Shown here one piece after another: positions 15,493 to 24,327 of a stretch of 64,000 bases of DNA. The notes under the pieces are model-generated. The model made no database searches. It was not told the DNA's origin and saw nothing but the letters and a program-made list of their open reading frames with translations. Source of the stretch: JBGAKG01 sp044224495 (GTDB taxonomy: Bacteria; Myxococcota_A; Polyangia; Polyangiales; Polyangiaceae); assembly GCA_044224495.1 (NCBI GenBank), contig JBGAKG010000022.1:128465-192464 (forward strand), in the 5' to 3' direction. How positions within the stretch are numbered: position 1 is the stretch's first letter; every line of letters begins with the position of its first letter. The position numbers were made by a program, and so were the translations under genes.

Positions 15493-18084
15493 TCAGCGGC
15501 GCTTTTTCCCGAACTTCTTCTGCTTCTTCTGGACCTGGCGAGCGGCGTTCTTGTGCTTCTTCTTGCCGCCGTCCCGTTTGGGGCCCTGGCCGTCGTGCGC
15601 GCGCGCACCGGGCCGCTCGCGCCCGCGTGCAGGCTCGTGCTTGCCGCGCGGGGCGTGCTTCTGCGGCTTCCCGTTCCCGCGCCGACCGCCGCGGCTCTCG
15701 CGCGGTCCGTCTTCGCCGTCGGCCGAGGCCGCGCGCTTGCCATAGACCGTGCGCCGGATGATCGAGACGTCGATGACCTCGACCATGAGCCGATCGCCGA
15801 GCGCGATCGAGTTGCCCGAGCGCTGGCCGACGGCGCGGAGCCCGGAGTCGTCGAGCTCGTACCGATCGGCGCCGAGATCCTCCCAGCGGAGCAGCACGTC
15901 GACGAACGGCGAGTCGAGCGCGACGAACACGCCCGAGCCGACCATCGCGGTGACCGAGCCCTCGAAGAAGCTCCCGACCTTGTCGCGCATGAGCGCCGCG
16001 CGATAGAGGTCCGAGACCGAGCGCTCGACCTCCATCGCCTTGCGCTCGTTGGTGGACGCCATCACGGCGGCGGTCTGCAGATCGGTGACCGCCTGCTGGC
16101 TCTTGTCGATCTTCTGCCCGAGCGCGCGGGCGTGCACCGCGCGGTGGACCACCAAGTCCGGGTAGCGGCGGATCGGCGACGTGAAGTGCACGTACGCCTT
16201 CGACGCGAGCCCGAAGTGCCCGAGGTTCGCGGTGTCGTACGTCGCCTGCTTCATGCTGCGGAGGAGCAGCATGTTGAGCACGGCTTCGCTCTCGTGGCCC
16301 TTGAAGCTCTTGAGGAGCTCGGACAACGCGCGCGGATCCTGCGTGGCCTCGGCATCGGCCGCGATGCCGAGCTGGGCGCACATGTCGAGGAACCGGACGA
16401 TCTTCTCCTGATCGGGCGGCTGGTGGATTCGGTAGATGGTGGGGATCGCGTCGCCCGACAGCGTCTGCGCGACGACCTCGTTCGCGAGGAGCATCAGCTC
16501 TTCGATGAGCTGGTACGCCTTCGTGACCCCCGGGTCCTGCGTGCGCTTCTTGACGTCGATCGGCTTGCCGTCCTCGTCGAGGACGATCTTCGCTTCCGGC
16601 AGCTCGAAGTCGAGCGCGCCGCGCTTCATGCGCTTGCCGCGGAGCAAGCGCGAGAGGTCGTTGGCGATGCGCAGGCCTTCGACCATCGCGTCGGCCTTGG
16701 GCTCGCGCGGCGGAGCATCGGTGAAGCCGAGCGCGCGCGCGACGCCGCCGTAGGTGAGCTTCGCGGCGCTCTTCATGAAGCCGCGGACGAGCCGCGTCTT
16801 CTTGATGTTGGCGCCCGCGTCGAGCTCGACGACCGCGCAGAGGCAGAGCCGAATCACGTCCGGCAAGAGCGAGCAGAGGTTCGACGACAGCGCTCGCGGC
16901 AGCATCGGGATCGCGCGGCTCGGGAGGTAGACGCTGCAGCCGCGGGCGCGCGCCTCTTCGTCGAGCTTGGTGCCCGGGCGCACGTACGAGCTCACGTCGG
17001 CGATCGCGATCCAGGCGCGGTAGCCGCCGTCCGGCAGGCGCTCGACCCAGACAGCGTCGTCGTGATCGCGCGCGTCCTCCGGGTCGATCGTCGGGAGCGG
17101 GATGTGGGTGAGGTCCTCGCGGCCTTCGAGCATCGCGACCGGGACCTCGAGACCGTAGGCCTCGGCCTCGGCCACGGCGGCCTCGCCGTGGAGCTCTTCG
17201 ATCTGCTCGGTGACGAGGATCTTCTGGACCTCGACGTTGAGCTCGCCGGGGCGGCCGAGCACGGCGTCGAGGCGACCCTCGGGGTTCTCCTCCGGCGACG
17301 TGGGGAACCGCGTGATCGTGACGACGGCAGCGTCGCCGTCGTTGCCGCTGTTGCCCTCGGGGCCGGTCACGTCCATCGACGCGGTGAGCACGATCGGACC
17401 GCGGACCCGCGTGTCGTCTGGCTCGAGCCAGGCGCTCTTGCCGCGGCGACGGAGCACGCCTGCGACGCGCTTGGTCTGGCGTTGGACGATCTCGGCGATC
17501 GCGCCTTCGAGGCCGCGCGCGTTGCGCCCGACGACGGAGACCTTCACGCGGTCGCCGTGGAGCGCTCCGCTCAAGGCTTCGCGCGGGACGAACACGTCGT
17601 TGCCGGTGCCCGTCGCGACGAAGCCGAAGCCACGCTGATTGACGGTGAGGACGCCCTCGAGCAGCTCGGGCTCACTGCGGCGCGAGCGCGGCGCGTGGGC
17701 GGGCTCGGCGTGCTCCGTGCGGCGCGACTTGGGGCCGTGCGACCGGGTGTCGTGCGACTTGGCGTCGTGCGACTTGGGGCCGTGCGACTTGGGGCCGTGC
17801 GACTTGGGGCTGTGCGACTTGGCGTCGTGCGACTTGGGGCCGTGCGACCGGGGCGCATCTTCGCGCTTCGGGAGGCCCTTCGGCTCACGGCGGCGGAGTT
17901 TGTAGGCGTCACCCGGGAGGGCGACGACGAGCCCTTCGTGGCTCAAGTCGTCGAGCATCCGCCCGATGGCGCCGATTTTGTCGTGACGACCGAGCCGGCC
18001 GGCGATGTCACGCAGCTTCTGCGGAGCGCCGTCCTTGGCGAGGAGGTCCAGGATTTCGTTCTTCTTGGGGAGGCCGGAGGCCAT
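15493..18084 (-). CDS. rnr: Ribonuclease R, with repeat insertion and long basic tail
   Basis: This is a processive 3'-5' exoribonuclease for structured RNA. The 863-residue protein has an N-terminal helix-turn-helix/cold-shock region, then two OB folds. The RNB catalytic domain carries the metal-binding acidic motif DPEDARDHDD near residue 340 and HFTSPIRRYPDLVVHR. An S1 domain and a Lys/Arg-rich C-terminal tail (about the last 70 residues) follow. The ATG at 18084 has GGAGG just upstream. Between the HTH and the first OB fold, residues about 79-120 are an array of SHGPK/SHDAK pentapeptides encoded by 15-bp tandem repeats, absent from usual RNase R. Part or all of this array may be variable between strains. 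Confidence 0.95.
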   Translation of the reverse strand: MASGLPKKNEILDLLAKDGAPQKLRDIAGRLGRHDKIGAIGRMLDDLSHEGLVVALPGDAYKLRRREPKGLPKREDAPRSHGPKSHDAKSHSPKSHGPKSHGPKSHDAKSHDTRSHGPKSRRTEHAEPAHAPRSRRSEPELLEGVLTVNQRGFGFVATGTGNDVFVPREALSGALHGDRVKVSVVGRNARGLEGAIAEIVQRQTKRVAGVLRRRGKSAWLEPDDTRVRGPIVLTASMDVTGPEGNSGNDGDAAVVTITRFPTSPEENPEGRLDAVLGRPGELNVEVQKILVTEQIEELHGEAAVAEAEAYGLEVPVAMLEGREDLTHIPLPTIDPEDARDHDDAVWVERLPDGGYRAWIAIADVSSYVRPGTKLDEEARARGCSVYLPSRAIPMLPRALSSNLCSLLPDVIRLCLCAVVELDAGANIKKTRLVRGFMKSAAKLTYGGVARALGFTDAPPREPKADAMVEGLRIANDLSRLLRGKRMKRGALDFELPEAKIVLDEDGKPIDVKKRTQDPGVTKAYQLIEELMLLANEVVAQTLSGDAIPTIYRIHQPPDQEKIVRFLDMCAQLGIAADAEATQDPRALSELLKSFKGHESEAVLNMLLLRSMKQATYDTANLGHFGLASKAYVHFTSPIRRYPDLVVHRAVHARALGQKIDKSQQAVTDLQTAAVMASTNERKAMEVERSVSDLYRAALMRDKVGSFFEGSVTAMVGSGVFVALDSPFVDVLLRWEDLGADRYELDDSGLRAVGQRSGNSIALGDRLMVEVIDVSIIRRTVYGKRAASADGEDGPRESRGGRRGNGKPQKHAPRGKHEPARGRERPGARAHDGQGPKRDGGKKKHKNAARQVQKKQKKFGKKRR
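17726..17845. repeat. 15-bp tandem repeat, 8 units, inside rnr
   Basis: Eight consecutive units of the form GACTTGGGGCCGTGC, with a few variants such as GACTTGGCGTCGTGC, run without gaps. The unit length is a multiple of 3, so copy-number change would keep the reading frame. It encodes the SHGPK/SHDAK/SHSPK/SHDTR array. Confidence 0.92.
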
Positions 18085-18298
18085 GCGCCTCCGTTCGTAG
18101 CGGAGAACTCCGCGAGACGGGAAACAATCGTTAGTCATGAATCAAGCGGCCCGACCGACGGTCCGGGTGCGTGATTGCTGACGTCGCTGACGTTTGCGCG
18201 GACCGTCGGCGGGCATGGGCAGGCGCAGGGGCATGCGCAGGTGGAGAGAGTGTGGGAACAAAGTCGCGGGGCTTTGCGCTATCTCTCCGTAGGAACGC

Positions 18299-19375
18299 GT
18301 GAACAGCCCCGAAGCCGCCGCCCCCGCGACCCCACCGGACGAAGACGACGCCAGCCCGGCGTTCAAGCGCGCCGTCCTCGGTGGCATGGTGTTCTTCACG
18401 GCGGCTGGCCTCGCCGCCAGCACCGCGCTGCTCATCGACTACCTCCGTCCCGCGCCGCTCTTCTGTGGCGAGGGCGGCGGGTGCGGCGCGCTGAAGCACT
18501 CCGATTGGGCCGCTTGGTTCGGCATCCCCACCCCGGTCTTCGGCGTGGTCGGCTTCTTGGTGCTCGGGGTGCTCGCGCTCCTGCGCGGCGAGATCGTCCG
18601 CTTCGTGAACCTGGTCGTGGCGACCGCGGGCGGGTGCTTCGCCGCCTATCTGATCTTCCTGCAGATCACGCTCGGGCACATCTGCCCCTACTGCATGGTC
18701 ACCGACGTCTCGATGATCGTCCTCGTCGGCCTCGCGCTCGCGCGGCTCCGGAACGACGTGGACGGTCCGGCCGAGCCCCAGAAAGCCGGCGCGCTCGCGC
18801 TCGCGTACCTTGCCGCGCTCGCCGCTCCCTTCGCCCTCCACGTCGCGAACAAGCCGAAGCTCCCGCTGGTCGTGGCGGACGAGATCCGCGAGACCGGACC
18901 GGGCCGCGTCACCGTCGTCGACTTCGCGGACTTCGAGTGCCCCTTCTGTCGCAAGACGCACGCGAACGTCCAGCCGCTCGTCGCGGCGTACGGACCGCGC
19001 GTGCGCGTCGTGCGGAAGCACGTGCCGCTCTCGCACATCCACCCGCACGCGCTCGACGCGGCGAAGGCAGCCTGCTGCGCGGAGCGGATGGGCCACTCCG
19101 ACGACATGGCCGACGCGTTGTTCACCGCGCCCCTCGACCAGCTCACGCCCGACGGTTGCAGCGACCTCGCGGCGCAGCTCGGGATGGATCGCGCCGCGTT
19201 CCGCGCCTGCCTCGACGACCCCGCGATCGCAGCTCGGATCGAGGCCGATCGCGCGGCGTTCAAGACGACCGGCGCCCACGGGCTCCCCACGATCTTCGTG
19301 AACACGCAACGGCTCGAGGGTGCGCAGGAAGCGGACGCCTACAAGAACGCCTTCAAGCGCGAGTTCGGCGAGTAG
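18299..19375 (+). CDS. VKOR - DsbA-like thioredoxin fusion protein
   Basis: This 358-residue inner-membrane protein should make disulfide bonds. A vitamin K epoxide reductase-like domain with four to five membrane segments (residues about 25-160) re-oxidises its partner through quinone. It contains the loop pair CGEGGGC and the redox CPYC. A periplasmic DsbA-like thioredoxin domain follows (about 190-358) with the active-site CPFC and a cis-Pro in GLPTIF. Having both halves in one chain means it needs no separate DsbA. It starts with GTG 18299 after AGGA. The divergent RNase R lies 213 bp to the left. The gap holds short direct repeats such as GCTGACGTCGCTGACGT but no gene. Confidence 0.9.
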   Translation: MNSPEAAAPATPPDEDDASPAFKRAVLGGMVFFTAAGLAASTALLIDYLRPAPLFCGEGGGCGALKHSDWAAWFGIPTPVFGVVGFLVLGVLALLRGEIVRFVNLVVATAGGCFAAYLIFLQITLGHICPYCMVTDVSMIVLVGLALARLRNDVDGPAEPQKAGALALAYLAALAAPFALHVANKPKLPLVVADEIRETGPGRVTVVDFADFECPFCRKTHANVQPLVAAYGPRVRVVRKHVPLSHIHPHALDAAKAACCAERMGHSDDMADALFTAPLDQLTPDGCSDLAAQLGMDRAAFRACLDDPAIAARIEADRAAFKTTGAHGLPTIFVNTQRLEGAQEADAYKNAFKREFGE

Positions 19376-19400
19376 TTTTTGCTATGCTCCGCCGCCTCGC

Positions 19401-19727
19401 ATGCGCCTGGCCTCGAAGCTAGCCTTTCCCGCCGCTCTCGCGTTCGTCGCGCTCGCCCTCTCGGCGTGCCCGGAGCCGAAGACGCCGGAGTCCGTGTGCA
19501 GCGCCAAGTGCGAGAAGGATCTCGCGCCCAAGTGTGACGACAAGGCGTGCGAGCGTGGCTGTCTGTTCGTCCTCGATCGCCTGGTGGAGAACGAGGGCGA
19601 CAACGTCCTCGCCTGCATGAAATCGGCGAAGGAGTGCGACGACAAAGCGTGGGCCGACTGCGCCGCGCGGATCGGCGTGCACGCCGACGGCGGTCCGGGT
19701 GCTCCGCCGCCCCCGCCGGAGGAGTGA
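19401..19727 (+). CDS. Small cysteine-rich lipoprotein
   Basis: The 108-residue protein has a signal peptide ending in the lipobox LSAC, then a mature domain with eight cysteines arranged as CSAKC, CDDKAC, GC, C and C. A Pro-rich acidic end follows. The spacing suggests disulfides, which fits the upstream VKOR-DsbA gene 25 bases away. The two could be co-transcribed. I cannot assign a domain name. It is followed 1 base later by the GTG of the binding-protein gene, so it is probably part of the same operon. Confidence 0.75.
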   Translation: MRLASKLAFPAALAFVALALSACPEPKTPESVCSAKCEKDLAPKCDDKACERGCLFVLDRLVENEGDNVLACMKSAKECDDKAWADCAARIGVHADGGPGAPPPPPEE

Positions 19728-19728
19728 C

Positions 19729-20610
19729 GTGCCGATTCGCATCCGCGACGATCGCAATCGCGTGGTCCACCTGCCGGGGCCGCCGCGGCGCGTCGTGTCG
19801 CTCGTCCCGAGCGACACGCTCAACGTGTGCGCGTTGGGCGGCGCGAGCGCGCTCGTGGGTCGCACCGACTACTGCGATCTCCCCGCCGACGTCGTCGCGA
19901 AGATTCCGAGCGTCGGGGGAACCAAGAACCCGCGCGTGAAGGACATCCTCGATCTCGCGCCCGATCTGGTGCTCGCGAATCAAGAGGAGAACACGCGCAA
20001 GGATCTCGAGGAGCTCGCGCAGGCCGGCGTGAAGCTCGTCGTCGCTTTCCCCAAGCGCGTCGTCGAAGGGCTCGCGCACCTCGCGCGTCTCGCGCGCGTC
20101 TTCGGCGTGGAGCGGGATGCGAACGTGCGCGAGCTCGTGAAGCACGGCTACGACGCCCTGGCCGAGGCGGAAGCGCACCCGCCGCCCACCCGCGTCCGCG
20201 TCTTCTGCCCGATCTGGATGGAGCCGCTGATGACGATCCACGGCTCGACGTTCATCTCGGACATGCTGCGCGTGGCGGGCGCCGACAACGTGTTCGCCGA
20301 TCGCGAGCGGCGCTACCCGCTCGCCGCGGATTTGGGTCGCGCGGAGCCGCTCCCGAAGGAGCGCACCGAAGAACGCGACGTCCGCTACCCGCGCGTCACG
20401 CTGGAAGAGGTCGATGCGCGCGCGCCCGACGTGGTGCTCCTTCCGGACGAGCCACACCCGTTCACGGAGGACGACGCGAAGGTCTTCCGCGCGCTCGCGC
20501 GCTTCGCCGGAAAGCCGACCGCGGTCCGGTTCGTGAGCGGGAAGGATCTCTGCTGGTACGGCGCGCGGAGCGTCGAGGGGATCGCGCGCGTTCGGGACCT
20601 GGTGCGCTGA
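19729..20610 (+). CDS. Helical-backbone metal receptor (BtuF/FhuD-like binding protein) without signal peptide
   Basis: This 293-residue protein belongs to the periplasmic-binding-protein class III fold that binds corrinoids or ferric siderophores, with two lobes joined by a long helix. Typical segments are RRVVSLVPSDTLNVCALG, ILDLAPDLVLANQEEN and FISDMLRVAGADNVF. It starts at GTG 19729, immediately after the stop of the small lipoprotein. No signal peptide is seen, so as written it would be cytoplasmic. This is unusual, although such forms occur among corrinoid-binding homologues. No permease or ATPase is adjacent. Confidence 0.82.
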   Translation: MPIRIRDDRNRVVHLPGPPRRVVSLVPSDTLNVCALGGASALVGRTDYCDLPADVVAKIPSVGGTKNPRVKDILDLAPDLVLANQEENTRKDLEELAQAGVKLVVAFPKRVVEGLAHLARLARVFGVERDANVRELVKHGYDALAEAEAHPPPTRVRVFCPIWMEPLMTIHGSTFISDMLRVAGADNVFADRERRYPLAADLGRAEPLPKERTEERDVRYPRVTLEEVDARAPDVVLLPDEPHPFTEDDAKVFRALARFAGKPTAVRFVSGKDLCWYGARSVEGIARVRDLVR

Positions 20611-20614
20611 TCGG

Positions 20615-21082
20615 TCAGTCCGCGATCGGCAGGTAGAGCTCCGTCAGGAGCTCGGCCGTCGGCGTCGACCGCGGGTCGTTCACGTAGACCTCGTACGACG
20701 GCCCTTCGCCGACGCGGTGGCCGCTCTTCGGGAGCCAATCGCCCATGAGCTTCGCCCACGTGTCGGCGAGGTGCGCGTACGTCCCGTGGTGGGTGGTCTT
20801 CGCGTAGCGCCCGGCAGGCAGCGTCGCTTCGGTGACCCCCGCCGGGAGCTCGGCGTCGTCGGTGACGACGAGCGCAGCGTCGGAGCGGAGCTCGCTCGGC
20901 GCCGTGGTCTCGGGATCGTCGTGGTAGAGCGCCAGCATCGCGGGCTTCGCGTGCGCGTACAGTCCCGCCGCGCCCGCGATCGCGCCGAGGCGATGGAACG
21001 CCTCGCCAATCTCCGGGTACGGGCCGACGTGGCGGACGGTGGCGAGACGGAGCCGCGGGCGAGCTTCGATGACGACGTTCAT
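20615..21082 (-). CDS. GyrI-like small-molecule-binding domain protein
   Basis: The 155-residue protein matches the GyrI/SbmC fold, which is also the effector-binding half of Rob and BmrR. It has paired repeats (RLATVRHVGPYPEIGEAFHRLG and GRYAKTTHHGTYAHLADTWAKL) each beginning with a strand and a Tyr-containing helix, and ends in the family signature YEVYVND plus LYLPI. It stands alone without a DNA-binding domain and may sequester a hydrophobic cation or act on gyrase-like targets. It is convergent with the binding-protein gene. The start at ATG 21082 follows a weak ribosome-binding site. Confidence 0.82.
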   Translation of the reverse strand: MNVVIEARPRLRLATVRHVGPYPEIGEAFHRLGAIAGAAGLYAHAKPAMLALYHDDPETTAPSELRSDAALVVTDDAELPAGVTEATLPAGRYAKTTHHGTYAHLADTWAKLMGDWLPKSGHRVGEGPSYEVYVNDPRSTPTAELLTELYLPIAD

Positions 21083-21245
21083 GGTGGAGACGGAGTCTAG
21101 GCCTGCCGATGGCCGTCGACTTGACCGCGCTTGCGCATTTCGTACACCGGGCTCGATTATTTTTGGCGGCCATGTCCATTTCGGTGGGCCCCGGCGTCGT
21201 CCCGGCAGAACCTGCACCGTCGCAGGTCGTTTCGGAGGTTCCATC

Positions 21246-21581
21246 GTGAAATTCCTGTTCCTGTATCGAAAGCCCGCCGACCCTCGCTCCCAGCCCTCCG
21301 CCGCCGAGATGCAGGCGGGCTATGTCCAGTGGAAGAACTGGATGACCAAGTACGCGAAGGAGATCATCGAGCAGCCGCCGCCGCGTTCGGGTCCGAAGCC
21401 GGGGGGCGTCTCCGCCGTGGTTCGGGGCGGGGCGTTGACGGACGGCCCCTTCGTCGAGGGCAAGGAGATCGTCGCCGGCTGGTCCTTCATCGAAGCCGAG
21501 TCTCTCGCGGCCGCCGGCGAGATCGCGAAGGAGGTGCCGATGTTCGCGAGCGTCGAGATCCTCGAGATCACGAGCTTCTGA
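21246..21581 (+). CDS. YCII-related DGPF-motif protein
   Basis: This 111-residue protein has a YCII-type alpha-beta fold and carries the DGPF motif (LTDGPFVEGKE) that defines the partners of ECF42 sigma factors. It starts at GTG 21246 with GGAGG at 7-base spacing. It ends 2 bases before the sigma factor gene, so they form an operon. In other organisms ECF42 directs transcription of its DGPF gene. I looked for the reported TGTCGA-type -35 upstream and found only imperfect candidates, so the promoter is not assigned. Confidence 0.9.
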   Translation: MKFLFLYRKPADPRSQPSAAEMQAGYVQWKNWMTKYAKEIIEQPPPRSGPKPGGVSAVVRGGALTDGPFVEGKEIVAGWSFIEAESLAAAGEIAKEVPMFASVEILEITSF

Positions 21582-21583
21582 CG

Positions 21584-22780
21584 ATGGCGGCGCCCGGGCT
21601 CCCCGAGCACTTCTTTCGGCGCGAGCTCGGGCGCATCGTCTCCATCCTCTCGCGCCGCTTCGGCGTCCATCGGCTCGAGCTCTGCGAAGACGCCGCGCAG
21701 ACCGCGCTGCTCCAATCCGTCCAGGCGTGGGCGGCGCAGATGCCCGACGATCCGGGCGCCTGGCTCTACCGCGTCGCGCAGAACCACGTGCTCGACGAGC
21801 TGCGGCGCGAGAAGCGCGACGAGCGCTACCAAGCGGAGCCACAGCTCACGCACTCCGAGCAGAGCGTCGAGGACGACGTGCTGCGGCTCCTCTTCGTCTG
21901 CGCCGATCCCGCGATCGCGCCCGAGTCGCAGCTCGTCCTCGCGCTGAAGACGTTGTGCGGCTTCAGCACCGAGGAGATCGCGCTCCGGCTCTTCCAGAGC
22001 GCCGATGCGGTCCACAAGCGGCTCCAGCGCGCGCGCGCCGCCCTGCGCGAGCACGCGGAGGTCCAGACGATCGCGCCCGAGCGCGTGGAGAGCGTGCTCC
22101 ACATGCTCTATTTGCTCTTCAACGAGGGCTACAGCTCGTCCCAACCCGACCGCGTGATCCGGCGCGAGCTCTGCGACGAAGCGCTTCGCCTCGCGCTCAT
22201 GCTGCGCGAGAACCCCGAGGGAGCGCGGCCCGAGACGGACGCGCTCATCGCGCTCATGTGCTTCCACGGGGCGCGCTTCGATGCGCGCGTCGACGGGGAG
22301 GGTGGTCTCTTGCTCCTCGAAGAGCAGGACCGCTCGCGCTGGGATGCCGAGCTGATCGAGCGCGGCGTCCGGCACCTCGCGCAGTCGGCGCGCGGCTCGT
22401 CACCGTCGCGCTACCACGCCGAGGCGGGGATCGCGGCCGAGCACTGCCTCGCGCCGTCGGTCGCGGCGACGGACTGGGAGGCGATCGTGGCCCTCTACGA
22501 CACGCTCGAGCGGCTCGCGCCGTCGCCGCTCAACGTGATGAACCGCGCGATCGCGCTCGCAGAGTGGAAGGGGCCGGAGGCGGGACTCGCCGCGCTTCGG
22601 GCGCTGGAGGCGCCGAGCTGGCTCCAGAGCTACTACCTCTGGGACGCGACGCTCGGGGAGCTCCACCGCCGGCGCGGGGATCGCGACAACGCGCTCGTGC
22701 ACACGAAGCGCGCGCTCGCCGCCGCGCCGACGACCCCGGAGCGCGCGCTCCTGGAGCGCCGGCTGAAGACGATCTCTTGA
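21584..22780 (+). CDS. ECF42-type RNA polymerase sigma factor with C-terminal helical/TPR extension
   Basis: The 398-residue protein has the usual ECF sigma2 (about 15-85) and sigma4 (about 115-170, with FSTEEIALRLFQSADAVHKRL) regions. A long C-terminal extension of about 220 residues follows. That extension has repeated helical pairs (NVMNRAIALAEWKGPEAGL, YLWDATLGELHRRRGDRDNA), as in group ECF42. The extension replaces a separate anti-sigma factor in this group. Linkage to the DGPF gene at 21246 confirms the assignment. Its signal is unknown. The stop lies 2 bases from the stop of a convergent gene. Confidence 0.92.
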   Translation: MAAPGLPEHFFRRELGRIVSILSRRFGVHRLELCEDAAQTALLQSVQAWAAQMPDDPGAWLYRVAQNHVLDELRREKRDERYQAEPQLTHSEQSVEDDVLRLLFVCADPAIAPESQLVLALKTLCGFSTEEIALRLFQSADAVHKRLQRARAALREHAEVQTIAPERVESVLHMLYLLFNEGYSSSQPDRVIRRELCDEALRLALMLRENPEGARPETDALIALMCFHGARFDARVDGEGGLLLLEEQDRSRWDAELIERGVRHLAQSARGSSPSRYHAEAGIAAEHCLAPSVAATDWEAIVALYDTLERLAPSPLNVMNRAIALAEWKGPEAGLAALRALEAPSWLQSYYLWDATLGELHRRRGDRDNALVHTKRALAAAPTTPERALLERRLKTIS

Positions 22781-22781
22781 A

Positions 22782-23276
22782 TCAGTGGTGCTTGCCGGCG
22801 ACCCACTCGTTGAGGAAGACGGCGCTCTTCTCCCACCCGGCGCGCAGGTTCTTCTCCAGCGTGGACTCGAGCATCCCGCCGAGCCCGAAGACCTTCCCCT
22901 CGATCTTGATCTCCCCGACGCGGCGGCACTTCCCTTCGCCGACGGGCTCGCAGCGGATGGTCCCCTCGGTCGAGAGCTTGTCGGACGGGGAGTTCTTCCA
23001 CTTCCAGACCTTCGTCGCGCGGTCCCAGGTCCCCTCCTCGAGGTAGGCGAAGCCGTCGCCGAGCATCTTCGCGATCGGCCCCGGCACGTCGAGCTTGGGC
23101 GTCACGCGCACGCTGCGGACGATCGTCTTGTCGTTCTCCTCGTGCTTGAGGATCTCGTACTTCGGGAACTGCAGGCCCTTCGCGTACAGCGCCTCGTTGT
23201 AGGCGCGGTCGAAGAAGGTCTTCCAGAACCCTTCCACGTCGGTGGCGATCTCGTGCACGAGGGTGAACGTCTTCAT
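22782..23276 (-). CDS. DUF2505 / SRPBCC-like protein
   Basis: The 164-residue product looks like a START/SRPBCC helix-grip protein of the DUF2505 type. An N-terminal strand (TFTLVHEI) and helix (VEGFWKTFFD) are followed by alternating strands and a long C-terminal helix (MLESTLEKNLRAGWEK). These proteins usually bind a lipid or hydrophobic ligand. AAGGAG lies about 10 bases upstream of ATG 23276. It is downstream of and co-directional with nothing obvious, and converges on the sigma factor gene. Confidence 0.75.
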   Translation of the reverse strand: MKTFTLVHEIATDVEGFWKTFFDRAYNEALYAKGLQFPKYEILKHEENDKTIVRSVRVTPKLDVPGPIAKMLGDGFAYLEEGTWDRATKVWKWKNSPSDKLSTEGTIRCEPVGEGKCRRVGEIKIEGKVFGLGGMLESTLEKNLRAGWEKSAVFLNEWVAGKHH

Positions 23277-23292
23277 CTTCGTCGTCTCTCCT

Positions 23293-24297
23293 TCACTCGT
23301 TCCGCTTGAGCATGGGGCGGAGCAACGTCTTGAGCACGCGCTGATCGCGCAGCTCGCGGGCGATTGCGGGCAAGAGCCCGCTCGTGTTCAGGTCGTCCTT
23401 GAACACGCGCCGCAGCGCCCGCGCGGCGGGGAGCGTGGGCTCGGTCCACGGCAGCGGCTCGCCGACCGCGCTCGCGTAGTGCGCGGCCTCCAGCGTGTAG
23501 GGCGAAGTCTCCAGGTGCAGGGTGGGGCGGCCCTCCGGCGGGCGCCACGGGCGATCACCGCAGCTGTGCGCGAAGATCGGCGGGACGCCGCGCGCCATGT
23601 TCCGCACGCGCTCGTGCACGTTGTAGCCCACGCCCCCGAGTTGGAAGCAGTGCGCCACGTCGCGCCCGCGCCGCAGCCAGTGGATCGGCAGGTGCGCGAA
23701 CTCCTCGCTCCCGAGCAGCCCGGTCAGTACGTCCTGGTCGCCCTTGAACCACTGGGCGCGGTCGTTCAGCGGCTGCGCCTGCGCGGCGATGTAGTCGGGC
23801 TCGCGGAGGCGCTTCTCCCACGCGGAGAGCAGCGCATGGTGCGCCGCCGTGACCCGGGTCACGCAGGAGTTCGCCGTGAGCCGCATGCGGCGCCCGACGT
23901 TCCAGCCGAGGCCGGTCGTGCGCGATGTACCACCTTGGTACGGGACGCCGAACGTCTCCTCGACCACGCCCACGTGCTCCGGCCCGAGGCCGGCGAACAA
24001 CGGGCGAAAGTCGCGGACCACGACGATGTCGGAGTCGATCCAGACCGCTTCGTCCGCGCCCTCGCGCAGGGCGCGCGCGAGCACGGCGGGCTTCACGTCG
24101 TACTTGGCGCCGAGCCCCGACGCATCCGTCCGGAGCGTGACGTTGCCCTGCGCCCGGAGCCACTCGGCGTCGGCCGCCGTCGCGGGAGGGAGCGTCAGGT
24201 CGATCTCGACCGTGGGCGCATGGCGCCGGATGCTCGCGACCAGGATCTTCACCGCGACGACGTCGCTGGCGCGGTCTTCGTAAAGGACGGCCCTCAC
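23293..24297 (-). CDS. Glycosyltransferase, GT-A fold (GT8-like)
   Basis: This 334-residue enzyme would transfer a sugar from a nucleotide-sugar donor. It opens with VKILVASIRRHAP, has a conserved Lys-Tyr-Asp-Val-Lys segment, and carries the metal-binding D-x-D in WIDSDIVVV. A Gly-Trp-Asn region and a His-rich C-terminal half follow. The nearest class is the GT8 or related LPS/capsule glucosyl/galactosyltransferases. The GTG at 24297 is inferred and no ribosome-binding site is clear. The gene is divergent from the O-antigen-ligase-like gene 30 bases away, so both probably serve surface polysaccharide assembly. Confidence 0.75.
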   Translation of the reverse strand: MRAVLYEDRASDVVAVKILVASIRRHAPTVEIDLTLPPATAADAEWLRAQGNVTLRTDASGLGAKYDVKPAVLARALREGADEAVWIDSDIVVVRDFRPLFAGLGPEHVGVVEETFGVPYQGGTSRTTGLGWNVGRRMRLTANSCVTRVTAAHHALLSAWEKRLREPDYIAAQAQPLNDRAQWFKGDQDVLTGLLGSEEFAHLPIHWLRRGRDVAHCFQLGGVGYNVHERVRNMARGVPPIFAHSCGDRPWRPPEGRPTLHLETSPYTLEAAHYASAVGEPLPWTEPTLPAARALRRVFKDDLNTSGLLPAIARELRDQRVLKTLLRPMLKRNE

Positions 24298-24327
24298 GAT
24301 CGCTTGGATAGCACGGCCCCGTGTGCC

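Noticed and set aside
17726..17845. CRISPR array
   Set aside because: Units are 15 bp, contiguous, in frame and within rnr; there are no spacers.
21114..21160. Possible ECF42-type promoter (CGTCGA ... CGT/CGAT) upstream of the DGPF gene
   Set aside because: Spacing between the two boxes is about 20 or more bases, outside the expected range, and the boxes are imperfect.
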